A stretch of DNA of 64,000 nucleotides from assembly GCA_031963405.1 (NCBI GenBank), contig JASSUJ010000001.1, forward strand, positions 310,001 through 374,000. Direction: 5' to 3'. Source of the stretch: JASSUD01 sp031963405. Lineage in GTDB: Bacteria; Pseudomonadota; Gammaproteobacteria; Burkholderiales; Burkholderiaceae. Positions 8,911 to 18,334 of the stretch are shown here, in pieces. The notes beneath the pieces were generated by a model that was not told the origin of the DNA, did not search any database, and worked only from the letters and a program-made list of their open reading frames with translations. A program made the position numbers and the translations under genes. The stretch's first letter is position 1, and every line of letters begins with the position of its first letter.

Positions 8911-11900
8911 TTACTTCCTACGCTGCACGTTAAAAGTCAGCTTCTCCGACTCCTTGCTCCCCCTTTCCAGTAGTAATCCCTGTTCCCTGCTTTTCGCTGT
9001 TTCGCTGCTTCGCTTCAAAGGAACACGCCGTCTCTTTTGAGTAGACCGCGCTGTTTTACCCGGTTTCGGGTCCTTCTTCGCGACCGCTTGTGCGACTGCG
9101 TCACCAAATGTTTTACCCCCATCTCGTGCCGTGTAGCGAATACAGACAATGACGTCCGTCAAAGATTCAAGCAACGCCTTTTGATCTGTCTTATCGTGTC
9201 GAGGGAAACTCAGCGTCCAGTTCGACACAGCACCGGTGCCTTCGAAAGGCAGATACCGCTCATCGCCAAAATTCAAGACAAACAGACCGCTATCGTTGAT
9301 CCCCGTAGACAGAGCAATCTGCTGGCTAGCGCGTTGATTTGTTTTGAGGTTATCGCCCTGAAGAGCCGTCCCCTTTATCAGGCTGGTCACCAACGTGGTG
9401 TCTGGCTTCAACACAAGGGCATTGCTGGTTTGCGTCAAAATCGCCCGCACATTTTGATACGGCCCCACCACTGCTGGCAGAGAGATCGATACATTGACCA
9501 GTTGACGGAGATAGTGACCCGGATAGTCCTGGTCAAACATTAATTCAGTTAACTGAAATGACACGCTACCATTGCTAACTTCCACGCCATTGGAAGGCGG
9601 TTTCCTGGAGCCTGATTTACTCCTGCCGCAGAGTATTTCGAGGGCTTCTTGCCATTTATCCTGCCCACCGATTAACTGCTTCAACGATACAGTTTTAGTA
9701 ATTTCCAAGCATCGTTCATCACGGCTCAGGTAAGCCACTTCCATTTGCTGCAAATTCAGCTTCAATGTTTCGCCGACGAGCAGACCCCGGTAACTATCAT
9801 TCCATGCAGCGGTTTGAATAAAGCGCGTCGTAAAATCGCCCCGCTCATACTGCCAGCAGGCCTCAGCACCTAGGCACAGCGAGAGCACTGCATCGTAAGC
9901 TTGGTAATACAACGCGGCCACTTGGCCGATGATCCACTGATACAGCGACGCTTGCGTAAAACGCGTTTTCAGGAAAGTGAACATTGCCTGTGTTTTGGCC
10001 TGCTGGGCTGTGGCCTGTTGCAACGTGGTTTGTGCAGCTTGAATTTGTAGATCTTGTGTGGCGATCTGTTTATCGATCGCATCCATTTCGCTTTGCGCCT
10101 GTTTATATTGGAATTCCCATTCCTCACGACGACGGCGATATTGCTCTGACTGGCCTATGCGGCTAGCGTTTCTATCTATTGCATCACCGGACATTTGACT
10201 CGCAAATGCCAGCGCGCCCAGCGGCGCACCCAATTCCATGCCACCATCCGCCATACCAAAAATATTAGGCGCGAGTGAAACACATCCACTGGCGGTCTGA
10301 AATCCAGTAGCAGTGATCGCTGCGACCTGCGCTGCTGACTGCAAATCCATGGCCTGTTGCTCGGCGCTAGAGATATTTTGATCGCATAGCGCTTTGTAGT
10401 TTTCATAGCGCTTCTCTGCAGCGGTTCTGCTGCTCTCCAACGCGGCTTTGCCCGCTTGAGCGCTATCGATAGACTGCTGTTGCAAGGTGAGCACGTAGCT
10501 TGAGAGTTCGAGTAGCTGAGACTGTTGCAGTTCCTCTTGTGCTGCGCGGTCCTGGCGCTCCAACGCTGACAATAGCGTATCGCCAAAGTGACTGAGCCGT
10601 TCCACCGCAGAAAACGCGCGCGGCAAAAGGGCGCGAAAGCGGTAAGGCGGAATGTTTACCACGCTGCTACTGCCCCCGCTCGCCAGCGTGCCGCTATTGG
10701 CGCGGCGCGCCAGGAGTTCTTGCGGGTTCATCGGCGTGGCATACAAAGGCAACGACAGTGGCTTACCGTCTAAGGTCAGGTTATGGCGCAGGTTATAGAG
10801 CCGACTTTCAAGCGTGTTCCAATAATCTAGCAGCTGGGTATTGAGCGGTAGGACGAAGCGATCGTTATCCACCGATCTCAGCGTGCTGTGATGGGTGCCT
10901 GGTATCGATAACAAATCTTGTGGGTTGCAATCTTGTTCCAGCTTGCGCAACGCCCCATTCTTGCTTTCGGCAATACTTGTTAGCTTGTCGTCGCGCCATA
11001 TCCCAGAGAGATGGACATCTGGCCGTGGCCCCAGCAAACTCATCGCTTGGCCGTAGCGCACCCTGGCTGCGGTTAGCCCGTCACGCGTCAACTGGCGGTA
11101 AAAAGCATCCCCTTGATCAACCAGATTGCGCACGTAAGTTAAAAATATGGCTTTCTGGTAGTGTATGGGGCCCGCATAGGCAATGGCATCGGGATCGGCC
11201 GAGCCGGCCACCACATGCGCCGGATTGCCCTCTCTTAGTAAGGGGCGCACATTCCAGCAACCCGCTCCGTCGCGATCATGTTGGGCTGAGGGATTAAAAA
11301 TAGTGTGCAACCACTTTTGTGCATGCTCGTATTGCTGTTCGGCACTGAAACGGTAGGCGACCAAGAAAGGTAAATGGAAGAATAATTCCCAGAAGTACAA
11401 GCTATTAGCGCCGTAGAAATCCATCGGTTCAGGTGGCTTATCCTCATCAAAATTAGCCTCTAGCTTTTGATCCTGCACCTCGCATTGCAGCAGGCTCTCA
11501 ATACCGATATTGGCCCTTTTGATTAATTCTTTGACAAAGGTGGTATTCAGGCGGGTATTGTCGGGTAAATTTTTGTATATTTCTTTTTCTAATTCTTTAA
11601 TTGCCTCTTGTTTTTTTATTTTTTTTTCTTCAAATTCTTTAATTTCTTCTTGTGTTTTTGGGTTTTCCTTTTCTAAGGCTTTAATTTCTTCTTCTAATGC
11701 TTTGATTTTACCTTCTACTTCTTTAACTTTGTCAGTGTCAACTTCTTCTTTTTTATTTTCTTCTTTTAAAAAATCCAGGAATTGCACATTCCCTAAGGCC
11801 TTGTCATACCGCTCTTTTAGAACGGGCAATTCAAAATTCTGGGCATTCACATATTTCAACTTGACGACAAAACATTTTGCCGAATAAATACTTTTTTCCC

Positions 11901-13911
11901 ATTTTTTTGATTTATACTGATTCCCCTGAATTCCGTGCCAAAACGTATATTTCATTTCTCTTTTATCAGGGAAATCGCTCAATGAAATAGCATGTGAGCC
12001 GCTTAATGCACTTGGAGCGGTAATGGTATAGCGAAAGTTTGGATCACTATTTATAGCAGAGTGACCACCATTAATATTATCCTTTAACCAAATGCGATGC
12101 TTATAGTCTTTGGTAATGGCTATTTTTGAATAATCCGTTAATTCTTGGAGATAGCCGTATCGCTGACCATGGGATATGAAAAATGGCTGAACTTTATCTC
12201 CTGATATAAATTCGTTATGAAAAGATATGATTTTTCCAGATAGATCTAATCTATTAGTTTTACTTTTACCATCCCAACTTAACATCCCATCGTCATGAAT
12301 ATGAATATCGTAATATAAAAAACTCCGACCTGAACCACCATCAATGTCGGAATATAAAACATAGGTACCCTGCCGCATTTCATCATCGCTATTATCTTTC
12401 CTATATGAGAGAAACGCCTTCGAGCCTGTTATATAATTTCCTCCGTCAGAAACAATTTCAAATGGATCTTCAATATAATATTTAGATTTGCCATCATCCG
12501 TTGTGTTGAAGGTGTACTTATTCTCAAAATTATTTGTAAGATTGGACACGACCTTTAAGGTAAAGCCTTTTTCAACATACACCTCATGGCCGCCACCGGA
12601 TTCCCAGTCCGATATATTTTCGATTACACCTGCATCATTCCAATCCCTACTCGTATCGCGCGTGACCGAGTCCACCGCATAGACCTTCTGATAAACTGCG
12701 CGCTGCAGTTTCTTTGTCTCCTTGAACTGCGCATACATAAATTTTTCATTTGGCTTAGTTATTGTGCGAGATATCAAGGCAGAGTCAAAACTGGCACCAA
12801 AGGAAATGGTCGGTTTATTTTCTTGATTATGCTCTTCGACAAAATGAGACTTAAATAGCCCCATAAATAACCGGCCAGCCCCATCATTATCTGAGTGGCC
12901 TTTATCATCAATATTTCCATTTCCAGAAAAATCCACTATGGCGATGGAATCAATCTCTGTCGGGTGAATGGTTTTCGATTCTGTCCCCTCATTGATATAG
13001 ATCCCATCTACGCTGATGGTTTTCCCTGCCCCATCGTCTTTTACTTCAGCATTATTCGGCGCGCTCCAGCTACCGTCATAGCGTTTATAAGCAAATTTAA
13101 GACGATAATAATATTCAGTCGTACTTTTGTTTGAGTCATCTGGGTCTTTTTTCGCTACCGGATCACGCTCCGCCCAAATCACATACAACCTATTGTTGTA
13201 ATAGACGGGCCTGACCGTTTTCTCCAGCACTGTCCCCCCACTCAGCGGCAAATCGACAGAGGCCCAATCGCTCCAGCAATTGGGGGTGATCTTTGCGCTG
13301 TCCGTTGGTTTTTGACTCAGGTCCAGCATGCGCCAGTAATATCGATAGGGATTGACGTTAGTTCGGCCAATAAAGTAGTACCTGGCCGTCGTGATATCGT
13401 CTTGATCGATGTAACCGCTCAATACATAGAGATTACTGACCGCCTCAAATTCATGGAGATAAGCCAGTACGGCGTCCTGTACCTTGGTTGGCGCTAAACA
13501 ATTTTGATTGAGCGTATTTTCTAGATGGGTAAAGTAGTGGCTTTTGTTAATACGCGAAATCGGCGTGAGATAATTTTCCGGGTAATCTTGAAGTTCTTGC
13601 TCAGCCGCCCAAACCGCATATTGACTATCGCTTTGCTGCCAGGATTTCACCTGCGAAGGCTCTAGAACATCCGAATGCCCCGGCTCCATATTCAAAATAC
13701 GTTGGAAAATATACTGTTGGATGCTGGCAATAGCCTGCGCCACCTTGCTGGTTTGGACTTCACCCGCGACTAAGCTATCGATTAACAGATATTCATACAG
13801 CGCTTCTTCTGTCTTGATTCCATGCTGCCCCTTCCTGTGCTCCTCACCCAAAAACAGTGCAACCAACGCATCTCGCTGGGATTCCATAAGCTGCTTTTCT
13901 ATCGCATTCAT
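8911..13911 (-). CDS. Tc toxin A subunit, C-terminal half (YenA2-like)
   Basis: The product is 1666 residues from ATG 13911, which is preceded by AAAGGAT; an upstream in-frame ATG at 14019 would overlap the previous gene and is less likely. The start 'QRDALVALFLG' is typical of the second polypeptide in split TcA toxins. The C-terminal third carries the long helical channel region ('LLELSSYVLTLQQQ...EKRYENYKAL') and the TcB-binding end with 'NFGDERYLPFEGTGAVSNW' and 'LTDVIVCIRYTARDGG'. These regions form the pore and the TcB-TcC docking site. Residues about 707-794 are an AT-rich, Lys/Glu-rich coiled-coil insertion. The protein ends in a basic tail of about 60 residues beyond the usual TcA end. 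It follows the 955-aa gene by 70 bp, so the two are likely co-transcribed and co-assemble. Confidence 0.9.
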   Translation of the reverse strand: MNAIEKQLMESQRDALVALFLGEEHRKGQHGIKTEEALYEYLLIDSLVAGEVQTSKVAQAIASIQQYIFQRILNMEPGHSDVLEPSQVKSWQQSDSQYAVWAAEQELQDYPENYLTPISRINKSHYFTHLENTLNQNCLAPTKVQDAVLAYLHEFEAVSNLYVLSGYIDQDDITTARYYFIGRTNVNPYRYYWRMLDLSQKPTDSAKITPNCWSDWASVDLPLSGGTVLEKTVRPVYYNNRLYVIWAERDPVAKKDPDDSNKSTTEYYYRLKFAYKRYDGSWSAPNNAEVKDDGAGKTISVDGIYINEGTESKTIHPTEIDSIAIVDFSGNGNIDDKGHSDNDGAGRLFMGLFKSHFVEEHNQENKPTISFGASFDSALISRTITKPNEKFMYAQFKETKKLQRAVYQKVYAVDSVTRDTSRDWNDAGVIENISDWESGGGHEVYVEKGFTLKVVSNLTNNFENKYTFNTTDDGKSKYYIEDPFEIVSDGGNYITGSKAFLSYRKDNSDDEMRQGTYVLYSDIDGGSGRSFLYYDIHIHDDGMLSWDGKSKTNRLDLSGKIISFHNEFISGDKVQPFFISHGQRYGYLQELTDYSKIAITKDYKHRIWLKDNINGGHSAINSDPNFRYTITAPSALSGSHAISLSDFPDKREMKYTFWHGIQGNQYKSKKWEKSIYSAKCFVVKLKYVNAQNFELPVLKERYDKALGNVQFLDFLKEENKKEEVDTDKVKEVEGKIKALEEEIKALEKENPKTQEEIKEFEEKKIKKQEAIKELEKEIYKNLPDNTRLNTTFVKELIKRANIGIESLLQCEVQDQKLEANFDEDKPPEPMDFYGANSLYFWELFFHLPFLVAYRFSAEQQYEHAQKWLHTIFNPSAQHDRDGAGCWNVRPLLREGNPAHVVAGSADPDAIAYAGPIHYQKAIFLTYVRNLVDQGDAFYRQLTRDGLTAARVRYGQAMSLLGPRPDVHLSGIWRDDKLTSIAESKNGALRKLEQDCNPQDLLSIPGTHHSTLRSVDNDRFVLPLNTQLLDYWNTLESRLYNLRHNLTLDGKPLSLPLYATPMNPQELLARRANSGTLASGGSSSVVNIPPYRFRALLPRAFSAVERLSHFGDTLLSALERQDRAAQEELQQSQLLELSSYVLTLQQQSIDSAQAGKAALESSRTAAEKRYENYKALCDQNISSAEQQAMDLQSAAQVAAITATGFQTASGCVSLAPNIFGMADGGMELGAPLGALAFASQMSGDAIDRNASRIGQSEQYRRRREEWEFQYKQAQSEMDAIDKQIATQDLQIQAAQTTLQQATAQQAKTQAMFTFLKTRFTQASLYQWIIGQVAALYYQAYDAVLSLCLGAEACWQYERGDFTTRFIQTAAWNDSYRGLLVGETLKLNLQQMEVAYLSRDERCLEITKTVSLKQLIGGQDKWQEALEILCGRSKSGSRKPPSNGVEVSNGSVSFQLTELMFDQDYPGHYLRQLVNVSISLPAVVGPYQNVRAILTQTSNALVLKPDTTLVTSLIKGTALQGDNLKTNQRASQQIALSTGINDSGLFVLNFGDERYLPFEGTGAVSNWTLSFPRHDKTDQKALLESLTDVIVCIRYTARDGGKTFGDAVAQAVAKKDPKPGKTARSTQKRRRVPLKRSSETAKSREQGLLLERGSKESEKLTFNVQRRK

Positions 13912-13981
13912 ACTGACTCTATCCTTTGACTTATTGTTCGGTTTGTCATAGCAGCCTATGACTGCGGCCGCATCAGCGCAT

Positions 13982-16849
13982 TCAGGCCGCTTGTTCGTGC
14001 TCTCTCTTTTGCACGCCAACCATCATGGCTTCGCCGACAGCTTGCCAATCGGCGTAAAGTGAGTCCGGTTTCAGGCTGTTAATCTGCCTCATTTGAGCCA
14101 CAGACAAACCGGTCTGTTGCGATAGGGTTTGCATGCGCATGGCTTGATCGAGGAATACCAGCAGGGCTTTTTCAGGAATATCGCCTACGCTTTGCACCTC
14201 GCTCACGTCCCACTTCAATAGTTTTGCCAGTTGCGTGCGGGTTTTGACTTGATTCCCTGTGCTGTGGTTCAGGATCATATGTAAAACATCGTCTTCTGTT
14301 GCGGCATTCAGATGCAGCAGATCCTGGTAGCGGCTGAGGTAATACAGTGCTGATAACGATAGCGGCAGCGACTTCTTGTCAGCAGTCAATATCGCCACAG
14401 GCATAAATTGATCCGGCTGGGTTAGCAGTTGGTTGAGTAGTGCTGGACTGAGTTGGAATTGCCTCACTAGTGTGGCATAGCGCACGAGGTCGTACATTGA
14501 CTTTAGATAGTCATTGCTTAATTCTTCAGGTTTGTTTTTGTCTTTGAGTGCCCAGGATTCTTTCAGGAAAGTATACGTATTGCTGCCCGACCACTGGAGC
14601 AGTAGTGTCGGTAATTGTTGCGCAATCTGCATCGCTTTGGCCAAAGTGCTAGTTGCCACACTGTCCTGCGCTGTTTTTGCTTGCAGAAACAGTGGTTTCA
14701 GCTTGGCCACCAGCTCAGTCTTCAGCGCTGAGCTCAGTTTTTGCTCCAGAGCCTGCTCTAACGTTTCCCCGAGCTTCACAAGCACGGTTGGAATCAATCC
14801 ATTGTCATCGCGCAGATCTTTCTCTTTAAAGAGCTTGAGCCAGTCCAACTCCTCGCCTTTCGTATCTTTTTCAGGCAAATTCAGACCCGACAGAGTTTCT
14901 TGACTCAGCAGAACGCTCTTCAGATGTTCATTAGTTTCTTTAATGAGCGCCAGATGCATCGCATTCCCGGCTAAATTGTCCGGCGCTGGGGTTAACCAGG
15001 ACTGCAAGACTTGCGTAGACAGCTTATGTTGCTGCACCCAGTCTGCCAGCCAAGAAAAGGCTAGCAACAACGTTAGTACGTCTTTGGCTATCGAATCTTC
15101 TGCCTGGAGTGTCACTACCTTGGGAATGCCAGCCAATTGTTTTATGGTCTGGCCGTCTTTATCCAACAATACCAACAACGCCAATCCTTCCTCTATGCTC
15201 AGCCCCACCAGGCGTGGCAGCGTCACCAACCGGTAAAATGCCGATACCACGGGCAGTGAACAGTTCAACATAGGCTTATCTTTGTTGCCCTGCGCTTCAT
15301 TTATCAAATCCGCTAGCAGTCGGAACTGAGTCGCATTAATTCTCAGCCCAGCGCACAGCTGCTTAACAATCCGGCCATTTCGGCGGTCATCTGATGTGGT
15401 GTAGTCAAAATCTTGCCAATCGATGGCAAAAGGTTGCTCGAACAACAATGGCGAGTTAAATACTCGGTCTAGAAATGGCGTTTCTGGGGAGACGGCATAC
15501 GGCGTGATTTCATGGATGAAAGCAGCAAACTGCTCTGGGGTGATGTCATAGCGCTGTTGATAATGCTGGAACACCCCCAGCGCGCGCAGGGTATGATCAT
15601 TCATGAATAACTCCATCGAATTGTCATCCTCTTCCGCGCGCATCACGGAGGTCACCAGCAAATCAACTTTGTCAAAAGACAGGGCCAGCCAGCGCTGCAA
15701 ACGGACCATGCGATTGATGCGGTCTAGCCGGTCATCATTGTGATCGACTAACTGGAGCTCACCTGCTTGCTCTTTGAAGAGCATAAGATCAGGCGCCTTA
15801 CCGGCATGAATAAACACAGCGCCATAGCGATACGGCTCGTGGTCCATGGCCGTGATATTCGGTGAAAGTACGACATTGGTAGCATTCTCATTGCGGCAGA
15901 GCAATTGCTCAACTTGGGTTACGGTTAACCCCGTGCGTGCGGTAAGCGTCTTTAAAAGATTGAAATCGGTTGGAGTAATATGTTCATCGCCGTAATTCTT
16001 CCGATAGAAGTCTGCTGGCCGAGATGTACCGTCACGAAACCACGGCGCTTCATTAATAATTTTCATCTGTTCCGGCGCGAGGCTACTGGCCAGTTGCTGA
16101 CTATCGCTTAGTGAGGCGCATGTCTCATTAGATAAGCCCGATAATAAAAAAACAGGAAAATCGGCCATCTGCTGCACGCGTAGCGCCAACAACGGGGCGT
16201 TGGTATTTTTTACCGCGACCAATAATTGATGATGCGCAAAATGGTAAGGCAGTGTATTGGGGTAGCGCTGTTCGGCTGAGACAGTATTCGCTGATTTCCC
16301 ATTAAACCGAGCTTTAAGGGCCGTGGACAAAATTTCATTAACCAGCTTCAACGTGGGAAGGGTTTGGTTGATAGCGTCGTTATTGATACAAAGCTCGGCC
16401 AGATCTGGGCGCCGTCGGGCCAATGTGATCATGGATCCTTCCTGAGCACTTTTTTCCAAATCCAGCGCCACGCTATAAATATGGCTCAAATAAGCGACGA
16501 CCGAGTCATTAGCCTCTGGCGCGCCGACGTGGCATAGATTAGCCCAGTTTTCATTAAAAAAATTTTGATAAGTGGGACCACCAGCTAGGGCGCTTAAATC
16601 CTGTTGCGGTGATGAAGGACTCGCCTGCGTCAACCGATCTTTTCTAAAAAGGCGGCTAACCTGGATCGCATATCCGATTGCCATGTCATAAATTGGCTCA
16701 GTCTTGGGGCCAAAATCTTGGCTGCGTTGCCTAATAAACTGCTGGCGAGGAATGCGGACAATGTCGAATATAGAATCACAATTTAGCGCATTATCTGCAA
16801 GGCCATAAGTTTTCTCAATCAGTTCTACCAGTTTACTTGGATCCGCCAT
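13982..16849 (-). CDS. Tc toxin A subunit, N-terminal half (YenA1-like)
   Basis: The product is 955 residues. The ATG at 16849 has a strong AGGAAGGG ribosome-binding site. The N-terminus contains 'SIFDIVRIPRQQFIRQ', the conserved start block of TcA/VRP1 proteins, and the body contains TcA shell motifs such as 'ITPTDFNLLKTLTARTGLTV' and 'RINRMVRLQRW'. It lacks the channel and TcB-binding region, which is supplied by the next gene. The pair matches the split YenA1/YenA2 layout of Yersinia entomophaga. In the holotoxin the A subunits form a pentameric pre-pore that binds target cells and injects the TcC toxin. TcB/TcC genes are not in this window and may lie elsewhere. Confidence 0.88.
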   Translation of the reverse strand: MADPSKLVELIEKTYGLADNALNCDSIFDIVRIPRQQFIRQRSQDFGPKTEPIYDMAIGYAIQVSRLFRKDRLTQASPSSPQQDLSALAGGPTYQNFFNENWANLCHVGAPEANDSVVAYLSHIYSVALDLEKSAQEGSMITLARRRPDLAELCINNDAINQTLPTLKLVNEILSTALKARFNGKSANTVSAEQRYPNTLPYHFAHHQLLVAVKNTNAPLLALRVQQMADFPVFLLSGLSNETCASLSDSQQLASSLAPEQMKIINEAPWFRDGTSRPADFYRKNYGDEHITPTDFNLLKTLTARTGLTVTQVEQLLCRNENATNVVLSPNITAMDHEPYRYGAVFIHAGKAPDLMLFKEQAGELQLVDHNDDRLDRINRMVRLQRWLALSFDKVDLLVTSVMRAEEDDNSMELFMNDHTLRALGVFQHYQQRYDITPEQFAAFIHEITPYAVSPETPFLDRVFNSPLLFEQPFAIDWQDFDYTTSDDRRNGRIVKQLCAGLRINATQFRLLADLINEAQGNKDKPMLNCSLPVVSAFYRLVTLPRLVGLSIEEGLALLVLLDKDGQTIKQLAGIPKVVTLQAEDSIAKDVLTLLLAFSWLADWVQQHKLSTQVLQSWLTPAPDNLAGNAMHLALIKETNEHLKSVLLSQETLSGLNLPEKDTKGEELDWLKLFKEKDLRDDNGLIPTVLVKLGETLEQALEQKLSSALKTELVAKLKPLFLQAKTAQDSVATSTLAKAMQIAQQLPTLLLQWSGSNTYTFLKESWALKDKNKPEELSNDYLKSMYDLVRYATLVRQFQLSPALLNQLLTQPDQFMPVAILTADKKSLPLSLSALYYLSRYQDLLHLNAATEDDVLHMILNHSTGNQVKTRTQLAKLLKWDVSEVQSVGDIPEKALLVFLDQAMRMQTLSQQTGLSVAQMRQINSLKPDSLYADWQAVGEAMMVGVQKREHEQAA

Positions 16850-16954
16850 AACCCTTCCTATGTTGTCCTATTCGCTTTTGTAATAACTAGGCACCGGCAA
16901 AGTTGCTTGCCGTTTTCACCCACCACTGCTGTACGAGCAATGCCATACGGCCGC

Positions 16955-17007
16955 TTAAAAAACCTCTGAAAAACGGCTTCTCAAACCATTTTTCAGAGGT
17001 TTTTTAA
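16955..17007. terminator. Perfect 19-bp inverted repeat, likely bidirectional terminator
   Basis: The arms 16955-16973 and 16989-17007 are perfect complements (19 bp) around a 15-nt loop. Each arm holds the core CCTCTGAAAAA or its complement and ends in a run of six A or T, so a U-tract would follow the stem in either direction. No gene in the window ends immediately here, so it probably belongs to a lost neighbour or insulates the tc operon upstream of 16849. Confidence 0.6.
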
Positions 17008-17142
17008 CATTTATTTTTCTATTGCACCCGTTGATAAATAGAAGTCACCCTTTATAATTTTTTAGAATGATAGGTATAAAAACAATTTTAGCTATATATA
17101 TATAAACCATAAAAACGAGCAATATCTTTTCTAAATTTCCAC

Positions 17143-17169
17143 TTTATCTATATTTTAAATATAGATAAA
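17143..17169. promoter_or_regulatory. 27-nt AT-only palindrome
   Basis: Two 13-nt perfect complementary arms (17143-17155 and 17157-17169) flank a single T. The composition is almost entirely A/T. The role is unknown; an operator or a structural element is possible. Confidence 0.35.
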
Positions 17170-17948
17170 AAATAAAAATATACCGAAGCAGAAATGCTAT
17201 CTAAAATTTTCGGAGTAATCGATAGATGAGTACATATAAAAACAAGTATAACTATCAAAAACCAAAACAAGCGACGCCGAAATAACGTTATATTTTAATA
17301 TTCATTCTGATGATGTTTTTGTTGTTTTTGATATTTTCGCCTCTATCACATAAGTCATCCGGTAATATTTTAGATTAATGTATTTGACCTTTCGCCAGCA
17401 CCCGAATCAAAACATAAAAGAAGTACTAATCTACCAAGGTCATCAACCTAATTTTCTTACTTACAAGAAAATAAGTCATTGATACCAGTGGGAAATGTAG
17501 CTGTGTTACAGCCATCTGCAGTGTAGAGGGAGGGCGGGTCTGCACGGTTAGCGTGCGAAGCTTGGGCGGAGAACAGTAAGGTGATAAGTTAGGAAGGTAT
17601 GCCGTATTCGTCCTACTCACAACGAGCTTGCTCAACAGCCAAAAAGCGCCCACGACACATATAAGTAAAGCGCAGTTGATTTAGCGAAAAGCAGGCAATG
17701 AATACGGATAAATCTAATAGAGCATATAGAGTTGAGTCCAACTTTCTGAACCCATCATAAGATAAATCTTATTTTTAAGTGTAATTACGCAGCCGATTCA
17801 TATAAAAGAGCCGCACCCGCAAATTGAATTGCCCTCCCAAAAAAAGTTAGAACGCGGTGTCCAATTTTTTTGGGTCAGTCCATAACTAAGTGGCGTAAAT
17901 TTGATTAAGCATTTTAATTTTTAATATCACTCTACTTATCCATTTCTA

Positions 17949-17969
17949 ATTTCCCAAATCGGGCAATTT
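17949..17969 (+). promoter_or_regulatory. TTTCCCAAATCGGGCA box upstream of traL
   Basis: The core TTTCCCAAATCGGGCA lies 83 bp before the traL ATG. The same 16-nt core recurs at 20293-20312, 90 bp before the dsbC-like ATG, and a fully palindromic variant (AATTCCCCA-AAA-TGGGGAATT) lies at 45995-46015. Conservation of sequence and spacing suggests a shared regulator-binding site. Confidence 0.45.
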
Positions 17970-18031
17970 GTCGCCCTTCATCCACCCCTTCCTTGCTTAA
18001 CAATATCGCCATATCCAAAAGCAACAAGGCG

Positions 18032-18334
18032 ATGAAACCCACCCAAATCCCGAGCCGTATCGATGATCCTCCTCACCTCTTACTGTGGAGTTTGGATGAG
18101 ATCGTTCCTACGTTATTAGGTCTTGTCATCGGCATGATGCTGGGCAAAGCGCTTATTTGCCTTTTCAGTGGGATGCTCATCACCAATCTGTATAAGCGCT
18201 TTCGGGATAATCATCCAGATGGTTATTTGCTGCATCTGCTTTATTGGGGAGGCTTTTTGATGAATCTTGGCTTGTTGACCAGGAAAAAACCGCTATCGCT
18301 CAAAAATCCGTTTATTCGGAGATATTGGCCTTGA
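18032..18334 (+). CDS. traL: F-type conjugation protein TraL
   Basis: The product is 100 residues from ATG 18032 (AAGG just upstream; an earlier TTG at 17993 is less likely). 'PSRIDDPPHLLLWSLDEIVP' followed by a hydrophobic segment and 'LLYWGGFLMNLG' matches TraL of F-type type IV secretion systems (about 90-100 residues), an inner-membrane protein needed for pilus assembly. It is the first gene of the tra cluster. Its stop TGA (18332-18334) overlaps the likely TTG start of traE, a stop-start coupling typical of the operon. The CCCAAAT box lies upstream. Confidence 0.82.
   Translation: MKPTQIPSRIDDPPHLLLWSLDEIVPTLLGLVIGMMLGKALICLFSGMLITNLYKRFRDNHPDGYLLHLLYWGGFLMNLGLLTRKKPLSLKNPFIRRYWP

Larger units (their letters stand above)
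16850..18031. other. AT-rich intergenic region between tc and tra genes
   Basis: No gene is supported between the TcA start and traL. It holds the 19-bp inverted repeat at 16955-17007 and a 27-nt near-perfect palindrome at 17143-17169 (arms TTTATCTATATTT and its complement around one T). Around 17838-17880 is an 'AAAAAAAGTTAGAACGC...AATTTTTTTGGGTC' stretch resembling an insertion-sequence end. The CCCAAAT box at 17949-17969 is also here. A 75-codon minus-strand frame at 17653-17426 resembles no known family and is not called. Confidence 0.5.

Noticed and set aside
9037..9543. 168-codon plus-strand ORF
   Set aside because: Antisense to the conserved TcB-binding end of the TcA gene; no family match or start signal.
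14019..14021. Upstream ATG as start of the TcA C-terminal half
   Set aside because: It would add 36 residues overlapping the previous gene; ATG 13911 has the ribosome-binding site and gives the family-like N-terminus.
17426..17653. 75-codon minus-strand ORF
   Set aside because: No recognisable family, no ribosome-binding site; possibly insertion-sequence debris.
17838..17885. Possible IS3-like terminal sequence (GGACACCGCG-type end)
   Set aside because: Only one end is seen and no transposase sequence accompanies it, so it is noted but not called.
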